Assembly (NCBI GenBank): GCA_028571685.1
Contig: CM053162.1
Location: 49,054,351-49,118,350 of the forward strand
From: Heterohyrax brucei
Lineage: Eukaryota; Chordata; Mammalia; Hyracoidea; Procaviidae
Direction of reading: 5' to 3'
DNA: 64,000 nucleotides
The notes under the pieces are model-generated. The model was not told the origin of the DNA. It made no database searches and saw only the letters and a program-made list of their open reading frames with translations. Within the stretch, counting starts at the first letter, position 1. Every line of letters starts with the position of its first letter. Shown here piece by piece: positions 21,660-32,740 of the stretch. Both the position numbers and the translations under genes were made by a program.

Positions 21660-22325
21660 AATTACGAAAATCCTGTTTCTGTGAATCTAAGGCTAGATAA
21701 AAGAGGAAAGAAATGTTTGCCAAAATCATATCTCTCTTCTTCCCTTGCTTGGGTGATGAAAAGGGTGATGTAGTCACTGTTTGACATAAAAATCCATTTA
21801 ACATTCTAGGACTGTTTTGTCTCTTTTGATTTTCCATCATAACTTATCTTGATATGGACTTACTGTGTGCAAGCTGGATATTTTTTTTTTCCTAGAAGGG
21901 GAAGCTAATATGACTCTTGCTTATAAAGGGTTTATAGAAATATGTGTTTACAAATTACTTATTTTGAGACAGACAGGTGAAAGGCACTATATAAGTGCCA
22001 AGTGTTATTATCAGTCTAAATCTAGCTGAGTGTACAAATCTTTTTAATGCTCATTTTAATGACACAGTTGCTCCATATGGTAGACTTCAGATGCATAAAA
22101 ATATACGGAGTTAGTGCATTCCCTGGAGAGAACCAGATTGTCCAGGTGTGCCATATTTTAAACTGTGGGTGAAATAAAGAGACAGAGCTTTTGAAAATTC
22201 AGATTCAAACAGAAACTCTTCTCTTCATTCTTTCAGAAAATACAAGTTCTCCTCCTCATTAATGGAACAAAACCATGGGCTATCTAGTGTTCTACCATTG
22301 TGCACTCCTTGATGACTCAGAATTG
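21660..22325. other. unique non-coding DNA
   Basis: No repeat recognised. The 99-codon minus-strand frame at 21541-21840 begins inside this stretch, runs into the RTE tail, and is not supported. Confidence 0.4.
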
Positions 22326-22329
22326 TCTT

Positions 22330-23140
22330 TAGTATTTTTTTTTCTCTGAGCCCCACACCCATTCAATTGCCAAGTCTTTCCAATTTTACTACTAAGAGAG
22401 CTTCTGCTTTCCAGTTGACACTATTCTCATTTGAACTGTTTTACTTTTGTCTAATTCATAAAAAAACATTGCCATCAAGCTGATTCTGACTCAGTGACCC
22501 TACTGGACAGAGAAGATCTTCCCCACAAGGTTTCCAAGAAGCATCTTGTAGATTCATGCTGCCATCCTCTTAGTTAGCAACTGAACTCTTAACCACTATA
22601 CAATCAGAAGTCTCCTAATAGATCACCTTGCTTCCTCCAGTCATTCCTTTTTGAGTCCTGGTTTATCTCCCTAGCTCACTGTTCTGATTATGACAATCTC
22701 TTCATCCAGGTATTGGGAGGATATCAAAATTCCTTGATATGGTTCGCAAGGTTTTTCACAATCTCCTTTATCCAACTTTTCCTACTTGGCCAGAAGATTT
22801 CTTCCTATAACCCTTGCTCAACTGGCTTGAGACTGTGTCTGAGGTTCCAGAGATGTTTATCTTGAACTTCCCTACCTCTCTGTCCACGGTCATTTTGTTT
22901 CTGGCTTGAATGCATTTTTTATCCTCATGTGATGCTCCTAGATCTAACTCAAATGTTACTCACTCTCACGAAGACTAACATTTATTCTCTCCAAACATAC
23001 CCAGTCTAAAAGCATAGTCCTCTTTTTCTGTGTGTTCGTAACACATTGTTTGATCCTGCCATAAGTCATCCAATCCTGAAAGACAGGACCTGTTTGTCAT
23101 CCTTTTATCCTACTCATACCAAGAGCCCCAGGCTCGTGTC
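22330..23140 (+). mobile_element. L2 LINE 3' region, old
   Basis: 'CAAGTCTTTCCAATTTTACT' at the start, 'CAAGGTTTTTCACAATCTCC' in the middle, 'CTAACTCAAATGTTACTC' later and a closing 'AAAGACAGGACCTGTTTGTC' follow the order of the L2 3' region. An antisense AfroSINE interrupts it at 22462-22615. Confidence 0.6.
22462..22615 (-). mobile_element. AfroSINE, short form, antisense
   Basis: 'GCCATCAAGCTGATTCTGAC', 'GTTTCCAAGAAGCATCTTG', 'AACTCTTAACCACTATAC'. Inserted inside the L2 fragment. Confidence 0.88.
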
Positions 23141-23945
23141 AACTCTGCTGCCAGATGATTTTCAAGGACTCAGTGTATAGTTCACTGAAAAACACTCTAA
23201 AAACTATTAAGTACCTTGTTATTCTGCAAGCTGCTATTAGAGCTACTCTTTATAACAGTATTTAAAATTGCTACACATTTTTTAAAAAATCAATAAATTT
23301 TCAGAAAGTAAATGAAAATCTGATTTCATTATTTTTTAGGAGAAGAAAAGATGGTGGCAACAAATAAAACATATAACTAGAGAGTCAAAATCAATACTTT
23401 CTTTCAGAAATTCATTCATTCCAGATAGATAGATATAGATACAGATTTAAATATGCAGTAAAAAATAAAAAGGCATTTAGAAGTAAGGACAGTACGTAGC
23501 ACTCTAAGGCACAGCTTCCTATCTGGAAATGAGAATGCACTTAAAGGTAACACTGGCAAGAGAAAGAGGAAATGCAGAGGAATAGGTATATTCATCAGAT
23601 ATTAAGTAACAGTAATTAGACACCCACTCATTATTATATAGAAGCAACTAACAGAATGTGAGAAGAAATGATGATGCAATAATTAAGCATAAAATAATTG
23701 CAGTTTAAGGCTTTGTGATAAAGCTTTGTTGGGGGATAATCTAGAAATAGCCTTAAGAAGTGAGAGAGAAAACTGAGCAGATTTTGAAGGAAAACAAACT
23801 AGTAAAAATCAGGTAAAAAATTATAAATATCTGAGTTTTACCTGAAATCTATTATGGAGTGTGGAATTTAGGGTTAAAATGACAAAGAGAATGGTTTTTT
23901 TTTAAATGATTTGTGAAATTGGATGCAAAGGCTGACTTCCAGAGT
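23141..23945. other. unique AT-rich DNA
   Basis: A short AGATAG tract near 23423-23443 is the only structure noted. No coding evidence. Confidence 0.45.
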
Positions 23946-23949
23946 GGTG

Positions 23950-24230
23950 AAGATGATGCTAACGACACTCATGATGAAGACACTGTTTACTGCAATGATT
24001 GCTAAAATCTGCTGAGCATTTACCATTGACCTACTCCTTTAACTTGTGTGAACACATTTGATTCGTACAACACCCCAGTGAAATTTGTACTAACTTCTTC
24101 CCATTTCACAGAAGAGGACGACCCTGAGTCCAGAGGCTATACTAGATACCACCCAGCTAATATGCTGGGTCCAGAATGCAAATTAGGGAGTGTGATTCAA
24201 GAGCCCATGTCATTGGCCCCTAAACAATAC
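23950..24230 (-). mobile_element. MIR SINE, antisense
   Basis: 'TTGATTCGTACAACACCCC', 'CCCATTTCACAGAAGAGGAC' and 'CTGGGTCCAGAATGCAAATT' match the antisense MIR order ('cattttacagatgagga' ... 'ggattcgaacccagg'). The short plus-strand frame at 24048-24251 lies on top of it and is not a gene. Confidence 0.7.
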
Positions 24231-24599
24231 CGTATGGTGAAATTACGGTAAGAGAGGATGGAGTCCAGCATCTCTGCATTTACTGTCACAGGAAGTAAGT
24301 CCTTTCCAGAGGTTTCTAATACAACTTTGAAATAAAATAAGGGTTATGGAGCAGGGGAAATTGACAAAGGTGATGACACAAGCCCTATTAACTAGTTTGT
24401 TACAGAAAGGAAGGGGAGGATTCATTAGTCCTGAGAGTTCCACCTGAACAATGCTGCTTTCAGTCCAAATTATTGCTGAACGGAGGGGAAGGACAAAGTG
24501 GAGAGGTGATCAAAGACCTTTCAGAGGAAGGATGTGAAATGCCTTCCACAGACTCTTCCCTGTCTCCAGAAGTCCACTGCATTTAATAATTGCTTCATA

Positions 24600-24805
24600 T
24601 TATTGCCTGGCTGTCCTTTCCAAATAAATCCACCTGATTGGGATGAATTCGGTGTGGGAATATCTGTTCCAGCCTATTAGCCAGCGCCTTTCTTGAGATT
24701 TCGCTGTCCACATTTATTAAGGAGATTGGTGATAATTCAGGCTTGGTTCTGCTTCTCCTCCCAATGTAAGAATTACAATAATTAGTGCCAATCTTAGGCT
24801 CAAAA
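24600..24805 (-). pseudogene. ancient L1/Tx1-like reverse transcriptase fragment
   Basis: On the minus strand, reading from about 24800 to 24600, one frame gives SLRLALIIVILTLGGEAEP, then SLNY. After a single-base frame change near 24740 it continues ISLINVDSEISRKALANRLE and then QIFPHRIHPNQVDLFGKDSQ. This is the order of the RT fingers in the L1 clade: the 'A.II.I.K.GKDP...NYRPISLLNVD.KI..K.LANRL' block followed by 'IHPDQTGFI.GR'. The wording 'IHPNQ' and 'LLNVD' is closer to non-mammalian L1/Tx1-type elements than to mammalian L1 ('IDAKILNKILANR...[10 protein letters not shown]'). Around 60 codons can be followed with one indel and almost no stops, although flanking sequence is unrecognisable. 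It is not an active gene. Exaptation is an inference. Confidence 0.65.
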
Positions 24806-24809
24806 GTCA

Positions 24810-25340
24810 GCGTTTTGTTTCAGCAGTGAAGGTAGGAGCATCTTTGTCTAGGATGTGAAACCTGAGCGTCAAACACCCGGGCTCTTGCTGCTGCATTGCA
24901 GGAAAGAAGAAATTTTAAGGGTAGATTTCCTTCTATTTGCATGGCTCTTGACCACTGAAAGTGACTATTTCTGGCAATAGTAATAGCTTTAGTCATTCCC
25001 AGCCAGACCTTTTAAAAGTACACTGCTATGGCAGATGGAGAATGCCTTCCTCGGCACAACTTAGTTGCTTTAGGGGATCAGTTCTCTTTCAATAAGTTAA
25101 CACGAAGAAAAGATATGAACTTGGGGTCTCCGGGTACCCCATTCTCTGGGTTGTGATGAAAAGCAAGACTATGTAGAAATAAGTGTTTCTTCCTTTTAGG
25201 GAATTGAATCTCCTCAGTGTGACACACTTGCTAGCTGCGAAGACGTTTCTGGGTCTCCACAAGTCCTGAACTCACCTTCAGTGCATGAGCCAACTCTAGA
25301 AGAGCGGTACTTTTGCTCTGAGAGCCGATATCCTGTTTAT
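24810..25340. other. unique DNA flanking the old RT fragment
   Basis: Sequence complexity is high and no mammalian repeat is recognised. It may include further unrecognisable upstream parts of the ancient element, or single-copy DNA. Confidence 0.4.
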
Positions 25341-25344
25341 TATT

Positions 25345-25830
25345 GATTATTTTATTATTAAGTCTTCAATATGGGCCAGACACTGTTTCCAATATTCTTT
25401 ACATGCAGTAAAAACAAAACAGACCAAGAAAACCTAATGGCTGTTTAGTCGACCCTGACTCACAGTGACCCCAAGTGTCTTAGAGTAGAACTGTGGTCTA
25501 TAGGGTTTGCAGAGGCTGATTTTTCAAAAGAAGTAAATCAAGTCTTTCTTCTGAGGTGCCTCTGGGTGGACTTGAAGCTTCAGCCTTTTGGTTGGCAGCA
25601 GAATGTGTTAACTGCATCGCCCCAGGACTCACTCACGTGCAGCCATCATTTAGTATTCACAGTGACCCGATAGGTAGGTATTATTATTATCATCTCCTTT
25701 TGTAGGTATGGAAACCAAAACCTAGAGAGTCTAAGCATTTACCAAAAGCTAAAAAGCTAGTAAATTGAGACTCAAACATGGTTTGGTTGGACTCCAGAGT
25801 TGGAAGCTTTCATTCATATTCCTCTTCTAC
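25345..25830 (-). mobile_element. MIR SINE, antisense, split by AfroSINE
   Basis: Left part 'TCAATATGGGCCAGACACTG' with 'TTTACATGCAGT'; right part 'CAGTGACCCGATAGGTAGG' with 'TATTATTATTATCATC' and 'GTATGGAAACCAAAACC'. Together these are an antisense MIR with an AfroSINE at about 25410-25650 in the middle. Confidence 0.75.
25410..25650 (-). mobile_element. AfroSINE, long form, antisense
   Basis: Carries the long-variant marks 'GTCTTAGAGTAGAACTGTG' and 'CTGAGGTGCCTCTGGGTGG'. Possible weak target duplication ACATGCAG / ACGTGCAG in the MIR. Confidence 0.82.
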
Positions 25831-25861
25831 CTCATAGCTCTGAATTGCCTTAGTACATCAC

Positions 25862-26022
25862 CAAATTCCAAATCCACTGCCTTCCAGTCAATTCCAACTC
25901 ATAGCCATCCTATCGACAGAGGAGAACTGCCCTGTAGAGTTTCTAAGGATTCCCTGGTGGATTTGAACTTCCAGCCTTCTAGTTGGCAGCCCTAACACTC
26001 AACTAGTATGTCACCAGGGTTT
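25862..26022 (-). mobile_element. AfroSINE, short form, antisense
   Basis: 'CAGTCAATTCCAACTCATAG', 'AGGAGAACTGCCCTGTAGAG', 'GTCACCAGGGTTTCC'. Essentially full length. Confidence 0.88.
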
Positions 26023-26146
26023 CCTAGTGCAGCACTTAAATGCCATAAACAGTGAAGAGAAAGGAGAAAAGGAGACCCACAAGATGGGTTCATAGCCGTG
26101 GCAGCCTAGAAAAGAATAATGGAAGGTGAAAAGTAGTTCAACCACG

Positions 26147-28078
26147 TTGCTGTTGTTAGGTGCCATTGAGTCAATGCCTACTCATAGCAACCCCATAAAC
26201 ACAGAACAAAACACTGCCCCATCTTGCAAAACGTTCACAATCGTTTTTATGCTTAAGCCCATTGTCGCGGCCACTGTGTCAATTCATCTCATGGAGGCTC
26301 TTCCTCGTTTTTGCTGACCCACCACTCTACCAAGCATGACATCCTTCTCCAGGGGCTGATCTCTCCTGACGACATGTTCAAAGTGTGTAAGATGCAGTCT
26401 TGTCATCTTTGCTTCCCAGGAGCCCTCTGGTTGTACTTCCTCTGGGGTAGATCTGTTGGTTCTTTTGGAGGTCTAGTGTGCATTCAACATTCTTCTCCAA
26501 CACCTCAATTCAAAGGCATCAATTCTTCTTCTGTCTTCTTTGTTCATGGTTCAGCTTTCACACGCATATGAGGCAACTGAAAATATCATGGCTTGGGTCA
26601 GGTGCATTTTAGTCTTCAACGTGACATCTTTAACTTTGAATACTTTGAAGAAGTCCTTTGCAGCAGATTTTCCCAATGCAACGTGTCTTTTGATTTCTTG
26701 ACTGCTGCTTCCAAGGACGCTGATTGTGGTGGACCCAAGTAAAATGAAATCCTTGACAACCTCAATCCTTTTGCCATTTATGACAATGTTGCTTACTCGT
26801 CCAGTTGTGAGGATTTTTGTTTTCCTGATGTTGAGGTGCAATCCATACTGAAGGCTGTGGTACTTGGTCTTTATCAGTAGGTGCCTCAAATCTTCTTCAT
26901 TTGGTACTGCCTGCATAATTCAGACTGTTAATGAGTCGTCCTCCAATCCTGACGCCTCCTTCTTCGCATAATCCAGCTTCTCAGATTATTTCCTTGGAAT
27001 AAGGATTAAAAAGGTATGATGAAAGGATACAACCCTGACACACACCTTTTATGACTTTAAATCATACAGTGTCCCCTTGTTCTGGTCTCATGGCTGCCTC
27101 TTGGTCTGTAAACAGATTCCTTAAAAGCACAGTTAGGTGCTCTGGAATTCCCTTTCTCTGCAACATTAGCCATAATTTAGTATGATCCACACAGTCGAAT
27201 GCTTTTGCATAGTCAGTGAAACACAAGTAAACATCTTTCCAGTATTCTTTGCTTTCAACCAAGATCCATCTGACACCAGTGATGCTATCTCTGGTTCCAT
27301 GTCCTCTTCTGGATCCAGCTTGAATCTTTGGCAGTTCTTTGTCAATGTATTGTTGTAGTCGCTTTTGAATGATCTCGAGCAGAATTTTACTTGCATGTGA
27401 TATCAACGATTTTGTTTAGTAATTTCTACATTTGGTTGGATCGCCTTTCTTGGGAATGGGCATAAATATGGATCTCTTCCAGTCAGTTGGCCAGGTAGCT
27501 GTCCTCCAAATTTGTTGGCATAGACGAGTGAGCACTTCCATCACTGCATCTGTTTGTTGAAATATCTCAATTGATATTCCATCAATTCCTGGAGACTTGT
27601 TTTTCACCAATGTGTTCAATGCAGCTTCAACTTCTCGTTTCAGTCCCTTTGGTTCCTGACCATATGCTACCTCTTCAAATGGCTGAATATTGAGCAGTTG
27701 TTTCTGGAATAATGACTCTATGTATTCCTTCCATCTTGTTTTGATGCTCTCTGAGTCGTTTAATAGCTTCCCTGTAGAATCTGTTACTGTTTCAACTCAA
27801 GGCTTGAATTTTTTCTTCAATTCTTTTTGCCTGAGAAATGAAAAACGTAGTCTTGTCTTCTGGTTTTCCATTTCCAGCTCTTTGCACATGTCATTATAAT
27901 ACATTCTTTTGTCTTCTCGAGCTGCTGTCTCAAATCTTCTGTTTAGGTCTTTTTCTTTACCATTCCTTCCTTTTGCTTTAGCTTCTTGACGTTCAAGAGC
28001 ATGTTTCAGAGTCTCTTCTGACATCCAATTTGGTCTTTTCTTTCTTTCCTGTCTGCTCTTTTCATGGATGATGCCTCA
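26147..28078 (-). mobile_element. RTE-clade LINE, 5'-truncated
   Basis: The plus strand begins with the RTE 3' tail 'GTTGTTAGGTGCCATTGAG' and runs without a large insertion through the C-terminal region and RT to a truncation at about 28078, just before the endonuclease. At about 1.93 kb it is the longest uninterrupted RTE stretch in the window. The open frames listed in the following entry belong to it. Confidence 0.92.
26551..28024 (-). pseudogene. RTE reverse transcriptase and C-terminal region, inactive
   Basis: From the 5' side, the frame at 27797-28024 is the charged linker (ALERQEAKAKGRNGKEK). The frame at 27416-27619 contains KNKSPGIDGISIEIFQQ, ATWPTDWKRS and PIPKKGDPTKCRNY, the RT fingers. 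The frame at 27062-27406 contains RRGHGTRDSITGVRW and the motif A block FTDYAKAFDCVDHTKLW. The motif C site near 26920 reads LNYAGSTK where YADDTT is expected, so the catalytic Asp pair has been deleted. The frame at 26551-26916 is the following thumb/C-terminal part (LQYGLHLNIRKTKIL, FILLGSTTISVLGSSSQEIK). A 1-2 base shift separates most blocks. Confidence 0.88.
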
Positions 28079-28570
28079 ACCACACTAGCTGTTTAACAAT
28101 GTGTGAGGAGAGAAGAAATAAAACATTTCAGAGGTAGCAGCAGGTACACCCAACTCAGAGGAGTATCAATTAAAGGCCAGGCTTTTTCTACCTATTTCTC
28201 TTAATCCTCACAATGTCTCATTTCCATTTTACTCGTGTGAAAACCTTGCTCAAGGTAGTCATCTGCCAAAGGTGACAGTGTTAGGAAATGTGAGAACAAC
28301 ACATCAGCCTAGGTCAGGGTAGCCACAGATGGGAGGAGATAGAATGAAAGTGGAGTTCTCTAGCACTTTTGTACCGTAACTTCTTAGGAAATGGGTTCTA
28401 TAATAACAGACACAATGAAATATCTAGTATGTGGATCACTTTCTTTTTGTCTCTGTCTTTCTGCCTCTGTTTCTATGTTTTTCACCAACACACACACCTA
28501 TCTTCTGCAGTCTAAAAGGAAAAATCTAGACAATAAGACTTTTAAGGAGGAAACCCAAGCAGTATTACTG
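28079..28570. other. unique DNA with a possible MIR trace
   Basis: 28195-28290 ('AATCCTCACAATGTCTC', 'CCATTTTACTCGTGTG') looks like a worn antisense MIR; the rest is unassigned. Confidence 0.4.
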
Positions 28571-28571
28571 C

Positions 28572-28739
28572 AAAAACCAAACCCAACCCAGTGCTGTTGA
28601 GTCTATTCCAACTCATAATGGCCCTATAGGACAGAATAGAACTGCTCCGTAGAGTTTCCAAGGAGTGCTTGGCAGACTTGAACTGCCAAACTTTTGAGTA
28701 GCAGACTCAGCAACTAACCACTATGCAACCAGGGTTTCC
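28572..28739 (-). mobile_element. AfroSINE, short form, antisense
   Basis: A-rich tail complement 'AAAAACCAAACCCAACCC', then 'GTTGAGTCTATTCCAACTC' and 'CAACCAGGGTTTCC'. One of the better preserved copies. AGTATTACTGCA occurs on both sides (28560 and 28741), a probable target duplication. Confidence 0.9.
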
Positions 28740-28744
28740 AAGTA

Positions 28745-29680
28745 TTACTGCAGTTAGTACCTTTCAAATTCTGTAATTCCTGAGATCCTGTCTAGAAAAG
28801 TGAAGGGGATTTAGTGAGGGAAGTTAGTGTTCTTAATCTAGAAAGACCTTTTGTGATTTAGTCGTAATGCTGATAGCAGGCCTACTTCCTGATTCCTTAA
28901 ACATGTTAGAATTATCAGTGCTATGTACGTAATCCTACATAAAATAAAAGTCATATTTAATTAAATTAATGTAACTGAAATAGTTCAGTTGGCTTAACTT
29001 GTTCATTTTCTCTAAATATCGGCTTACACTAAAAATTTTATTAATCACAGTAATGAGAATTTTTATATTAAATATATATATTACATTTAGTTTAAACGTT
29101 AATAGTCGACATTATTTTAATAAATTGCACTAAGGGAGTATATATGGAGTAAGTCCCTCATGCAGATTTTATTGGTTGCTGCATAGTTAATAGACACTAA
29201 TGTGATCAGAGCCTGGATGTGATCATAAGATCAGTAGTTAAAATGATTGAAATATAAATTAGGAGCTGGAATAATTGTTTGTTAGAAGCTCAGCTAATAA
29301 CTGTTTGGTAATGCTCGGAGGGTTGAAGAAATAAAACATTCAAATGTGCGGTAGTAGCAGGCAAGTGAAACACTTTGAGGCAGACAAAGATACTGGAAGG
29401 TTTCCTACAAATTGCTAATCTTTCTCTTTCTCTCCATGGAAGCCCCACATCTTCCCCTCGCCCCCTTATCTTGCTGACTCTTGGTCCTTCATTGAGCCTC
29501 ACACCCGGTAACCAGACCTGCTGCTTTCCTTCTCTCTTCTTTACATCTCTAGTCACAGTCCATAAGCCATTACTCATGATGACAAACACTGATCCACTGT
29601 CTTGTCGCTCACTTGTCTGATTCTCTGATAACCTGGAAAAACCCACTTATTTCCTATGAGATGGGATGCTGGGATGCTGG
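28745..29680. other. unique AT-rich DNA
   Basis: No repeat recognised. The minus-strand frame at 29290-29646 (118 codons) is not similar to anything I know and overlaps a plus-strand frame of similar quality. Confidence 0.4.
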
Positions 29681-29687
29681 GACAGAG

Positions 29688-29900
29688 GCCAGCAGACGTT
29701 TTCTGTAAAGGACTGGATAGTAAATATTTTAGTTTCGTGGACAAAATGACCTGTATTGCAACTACTGAATTCTCACTTTTTAGTTACAGAAAGCAGCCAT
29801 ACACAGTGATAAATAGCGTGGCTGTGTATCAGTAACCCTTTACTTACCAGAACAGTCATCAGGCTGTTTGCCCCACCAGCCATGGTTTGCCACCTCCTGT
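29688..29900 (+). mobile_element. MER5A-like hAT-Charlie MITE
   Basis: 'GCAGACGTTTTCTGTAAAGG', 'ATAGTAAATATTTTAG', 'AAGCAGCCATACACAG', 'GGCTGTGTATCAGTAA' and 'CATGGTTTGCCACC' match the MER5A order over its full length of about 190-200 bp. Confidence 0.85.
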
Positions 29901-29904
29901 ACGA

Positions 29905-31490
29905 ATTGCTCCCTTGACCCAAGACTTCTCTTTTAAGAGAAGAATCTGGGTTGAAATGTCTTTCTCAACAATGGAGTTATAATGCCTTTCTTATACCTCA
30001 TTGTGTGCTATACAGTCCTGATAAAGTAAAATTGCTGATTGCTGGTGAAACAGAAGCAATTTACACTCTGTGCCCTGATAGACTTGGAGGTTAATTAAAA
30101 GAGAGTGGAATCCTATTTAACAGACTTAAACTTTTCTCTCTTACATAGCTATGAAGATGTCCTCCAGATAGTCTTTGATGGTGAACAGATCTCCAGGCAG
30201 ACTTGGTGGGTAAATTCAGTTGTGAATTCTCCTTTCTCCTCTAAATGCTCCTTTTCTTCGAGATTCTAAGTAGAGTTATTAGCAAGTCATGTTCTTTTTT
30301 TTTTTTTTTTCCCAGACTCCTCGCCACCTCCTCCTCCCTTCACTATGATTAATTCACTTGCCTCCCTCACCTTAGGAGATATTTTTTCTTAGTTATTTAT
30401 TTGATGGTTTGACTGGGAAGGTTTAAGTTTGTTTTCCACACAGGGTTTTTTAGTGCATATGAGTAGCCTGTTCTCTCAATATCTTTAATAAATTCCTTAA
30501 GGAAGCTAGGGATTTCTGACAGCAATATATGAAGGAAGGGCTTTGGATTTCCTTCTCTTCTCCCTCCCCACACCCTCCCCCGGAAACTGTATAACTGTCT
30601 CATTGTTTCCTCTTAATCTCTTCCACAGGTCAACTATTTCAACTCTTGACTTCAATTATTCATTTTCAATAGTTGTGTGTGTTAAATGCATTAATTTCTA
30701 TTAAATATTGTTAATTTACTCACTGTAGGCAAAGCACTGTGAAAGGCACTGTGATGGAGAAAAAGACACTTCAAGTAGCCTCTGTCATGGAGCAGCTAAT
30801 CGGTGACCTAAAATATCAGGTTGCATGTGATAAGCATTAGTTGAGAGACTCAAAGGAGTTAGTGAATGTGTGAGGAACAGAAAGACCACTGTCTTCTCGG
30901 GTTAGAGGGAAACAGTAAACACTAGTTGATTTTGCTGTACAGTATCCACATTACATTTTTGTAAGAAGACTCCAATTTGCATTGGGGTTACCTTGCATTC
31001 TCGCTGTCAGCTATCTACCTCTGTGTAATGACTTTCTTTTTAGGGACATCACCAGCCCAAGTGCAGGTTCATTCTCCCTGATTCCCTATCTAGCAGGAGT
31101 TGGGCTTAGCAATAGTAAGGAAGACAGCTTCGTGTCAATCTGGATCTGGAATCTTCTTCTTTTTGAAATCTGTTGGCCTGGAATTTGTGGTAAAGCAAGT
31201 TTAGAGCCTCTATAGGCCCTGTGCAGATCCACGATGGTAGCCCACACAAGGAAGGAAACCCAGCAGAGAACTGAGTCCTGCTAACATCATTTGACTTCTA
31301 AGACAATCTGTACCTGAAGCTAAATTGGACTCTTCAGCTATGTGAACCACGGATTTGTTTAGCTGGTGTTCATGGAAGCTGAGTTTTTCTAGCATTTGCA
31401 ACAGACACTGCTAGAGCTTGAGTGTTAAACTTGAAACATAACAAAATTTTCAGAGATAAAGAAGAAATAAAAGTTTCCAGTCACTTTTTT
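29905..31490. other. unique non-coding DNA
   Basis: Poly-T at 30295-30311. The segment 30725-30830 ('GTAGGCAAAGCACTGTG', 'CTCTGTCATGGAGCAGC') faintly resembles a MIR3/L3-type relic. No coding evidence. Confidence 0.4.
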
Positions 31491-31499
31491 TTTTTTAGA

Positions 31500-31692
31500 G
31501 AGACAAAAGTTTATTAGCAATTACCAGGCCCAGGGAACTGGGGGACTAAGAAGTTACTGCATAAAGGATTTTCCATTTAGGGTCATGAAAAAATTTTGGA
31601 AATAAATAGTAGTGATGATTGCACAGGAGGGTTACTGTAGTTCATGTCATTAGATATTTAAAAACGGTTAAAATGGCAATTTTTTTCTTGTA
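31500..31692 (+). mobile_element. older L1 3' UTR, left part
   Basis: 'TGAAAAAATTTTGGAAATAA', 'TAGTGATGATTGCACAGG' and 'TTAAAAACGGTTAAAATGGC' are the sense 3' UTR of an older L1 (L1MA-like). It breaks off and resumes at about 38712 on the far side of the full-length minus-strand L1. Confidence 0.75.
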
Positions 31693-31735
31693 TTTCTTAT
31701 GTATTGAAATTATTTATTTATTTATTTACATTATG

Positions 31736-32735
31736 ATTGAACGAAAATGTACATTTCCACATACATTCGCATGCCCACCTATATGCAGCTCCCAGTGCTC
31801 TCTCAATCTGGTGACAGCACACTCTTCTTCTCTGCTGTATACAGGTCTTACCCTCCCAACAATCTCGTATCCCCTCCTCTCCACCGTCCCCCACCTCCAG
31901 TAAGAGGTCAGCAGGATTGCATTCGGTAGATGCATAGAACCATAAAGTACACTCACGATATGGTCACTCTGTGTTGTCAAGTCCAATCCATTCCTGTCTG
32001 AAGAGGTGACCTCCATTATGGACAGGGGCAGCATCAGGGCTAGGGGCCATGCTCCCAGGGGAACTCCGAGGCCCCTGGTCCATCAGTTGCAGTCTTTTAC
32101 CAGAGATCTCAGGGTGTACTCCTTTTTATTCTTGTGTTGCCGGTGAGACTCAACTTTGTGAGCTCCATCACGGCTGCGACTGGTGGTGGCTGGGCATCAT
32201 CTGGTTCTTCCGGTTGCAAGTCAATGTAGTCACCCACTCACGTGGATCTCTCTGCCTTCCGGGTTGTCTTTCCCCCATGTCGTTTTGGTCCTTAGTGATC
32301 ATCTGCTACTGCTGAGTTGGGACCGTTTGCTGTACCCTCAAGAAGGCAACTTGGCAGCTTTTAAGACCCCAGACACCAGTCACCAATGTGGGGTGCAGAG
32401 GGCTCTCTTAGCAAAATGCTAGTTGTGCCAGTTGGCCTTGATTTGCCCTGAGAACATGTTCCTTGGCCCCTCTCCCCAGTTACTCTGTCCTTGCAATATT
32501 GGGTTAAGATGGGAGGAATAATCATGTTATGTTGAAGTCTAGTTAATATTGATCTTCTTTCTAATGTTTGCTGTCACAGATTTCACCCAATCAACTTTCT
32601 ATCAAATATCTGATCTAAACCCTCCCCCCACCTTCCCTCCCTCCCCACCCTTGCAGCCATCAAAGAGTCTTTTCTTCTATGCATGAAAGTCTGTTTTTGA
32701 GTTCTTCCTGTAGGGGTGTCATACAATATTTGTCC
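31736..32735 (-). other. L1 3' UTR
   Basis: Untranslated end of the full-length L1. The plus-strand open frames here (31619-32422) are antisense by-products. The UTR has close matches at 18590-19265 (other strand) and 40560-41500 (same strand), which defines one L1 lineage by its tail. Confidence 0.85.
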
Positions 32736-32740
32736 TTTAG

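Noticed and set aside
29290-29646. 118-codon minus-strand frame
   Set aside because: No similarity recognised and an 81-codon frame of equal quality runs on the other strand.
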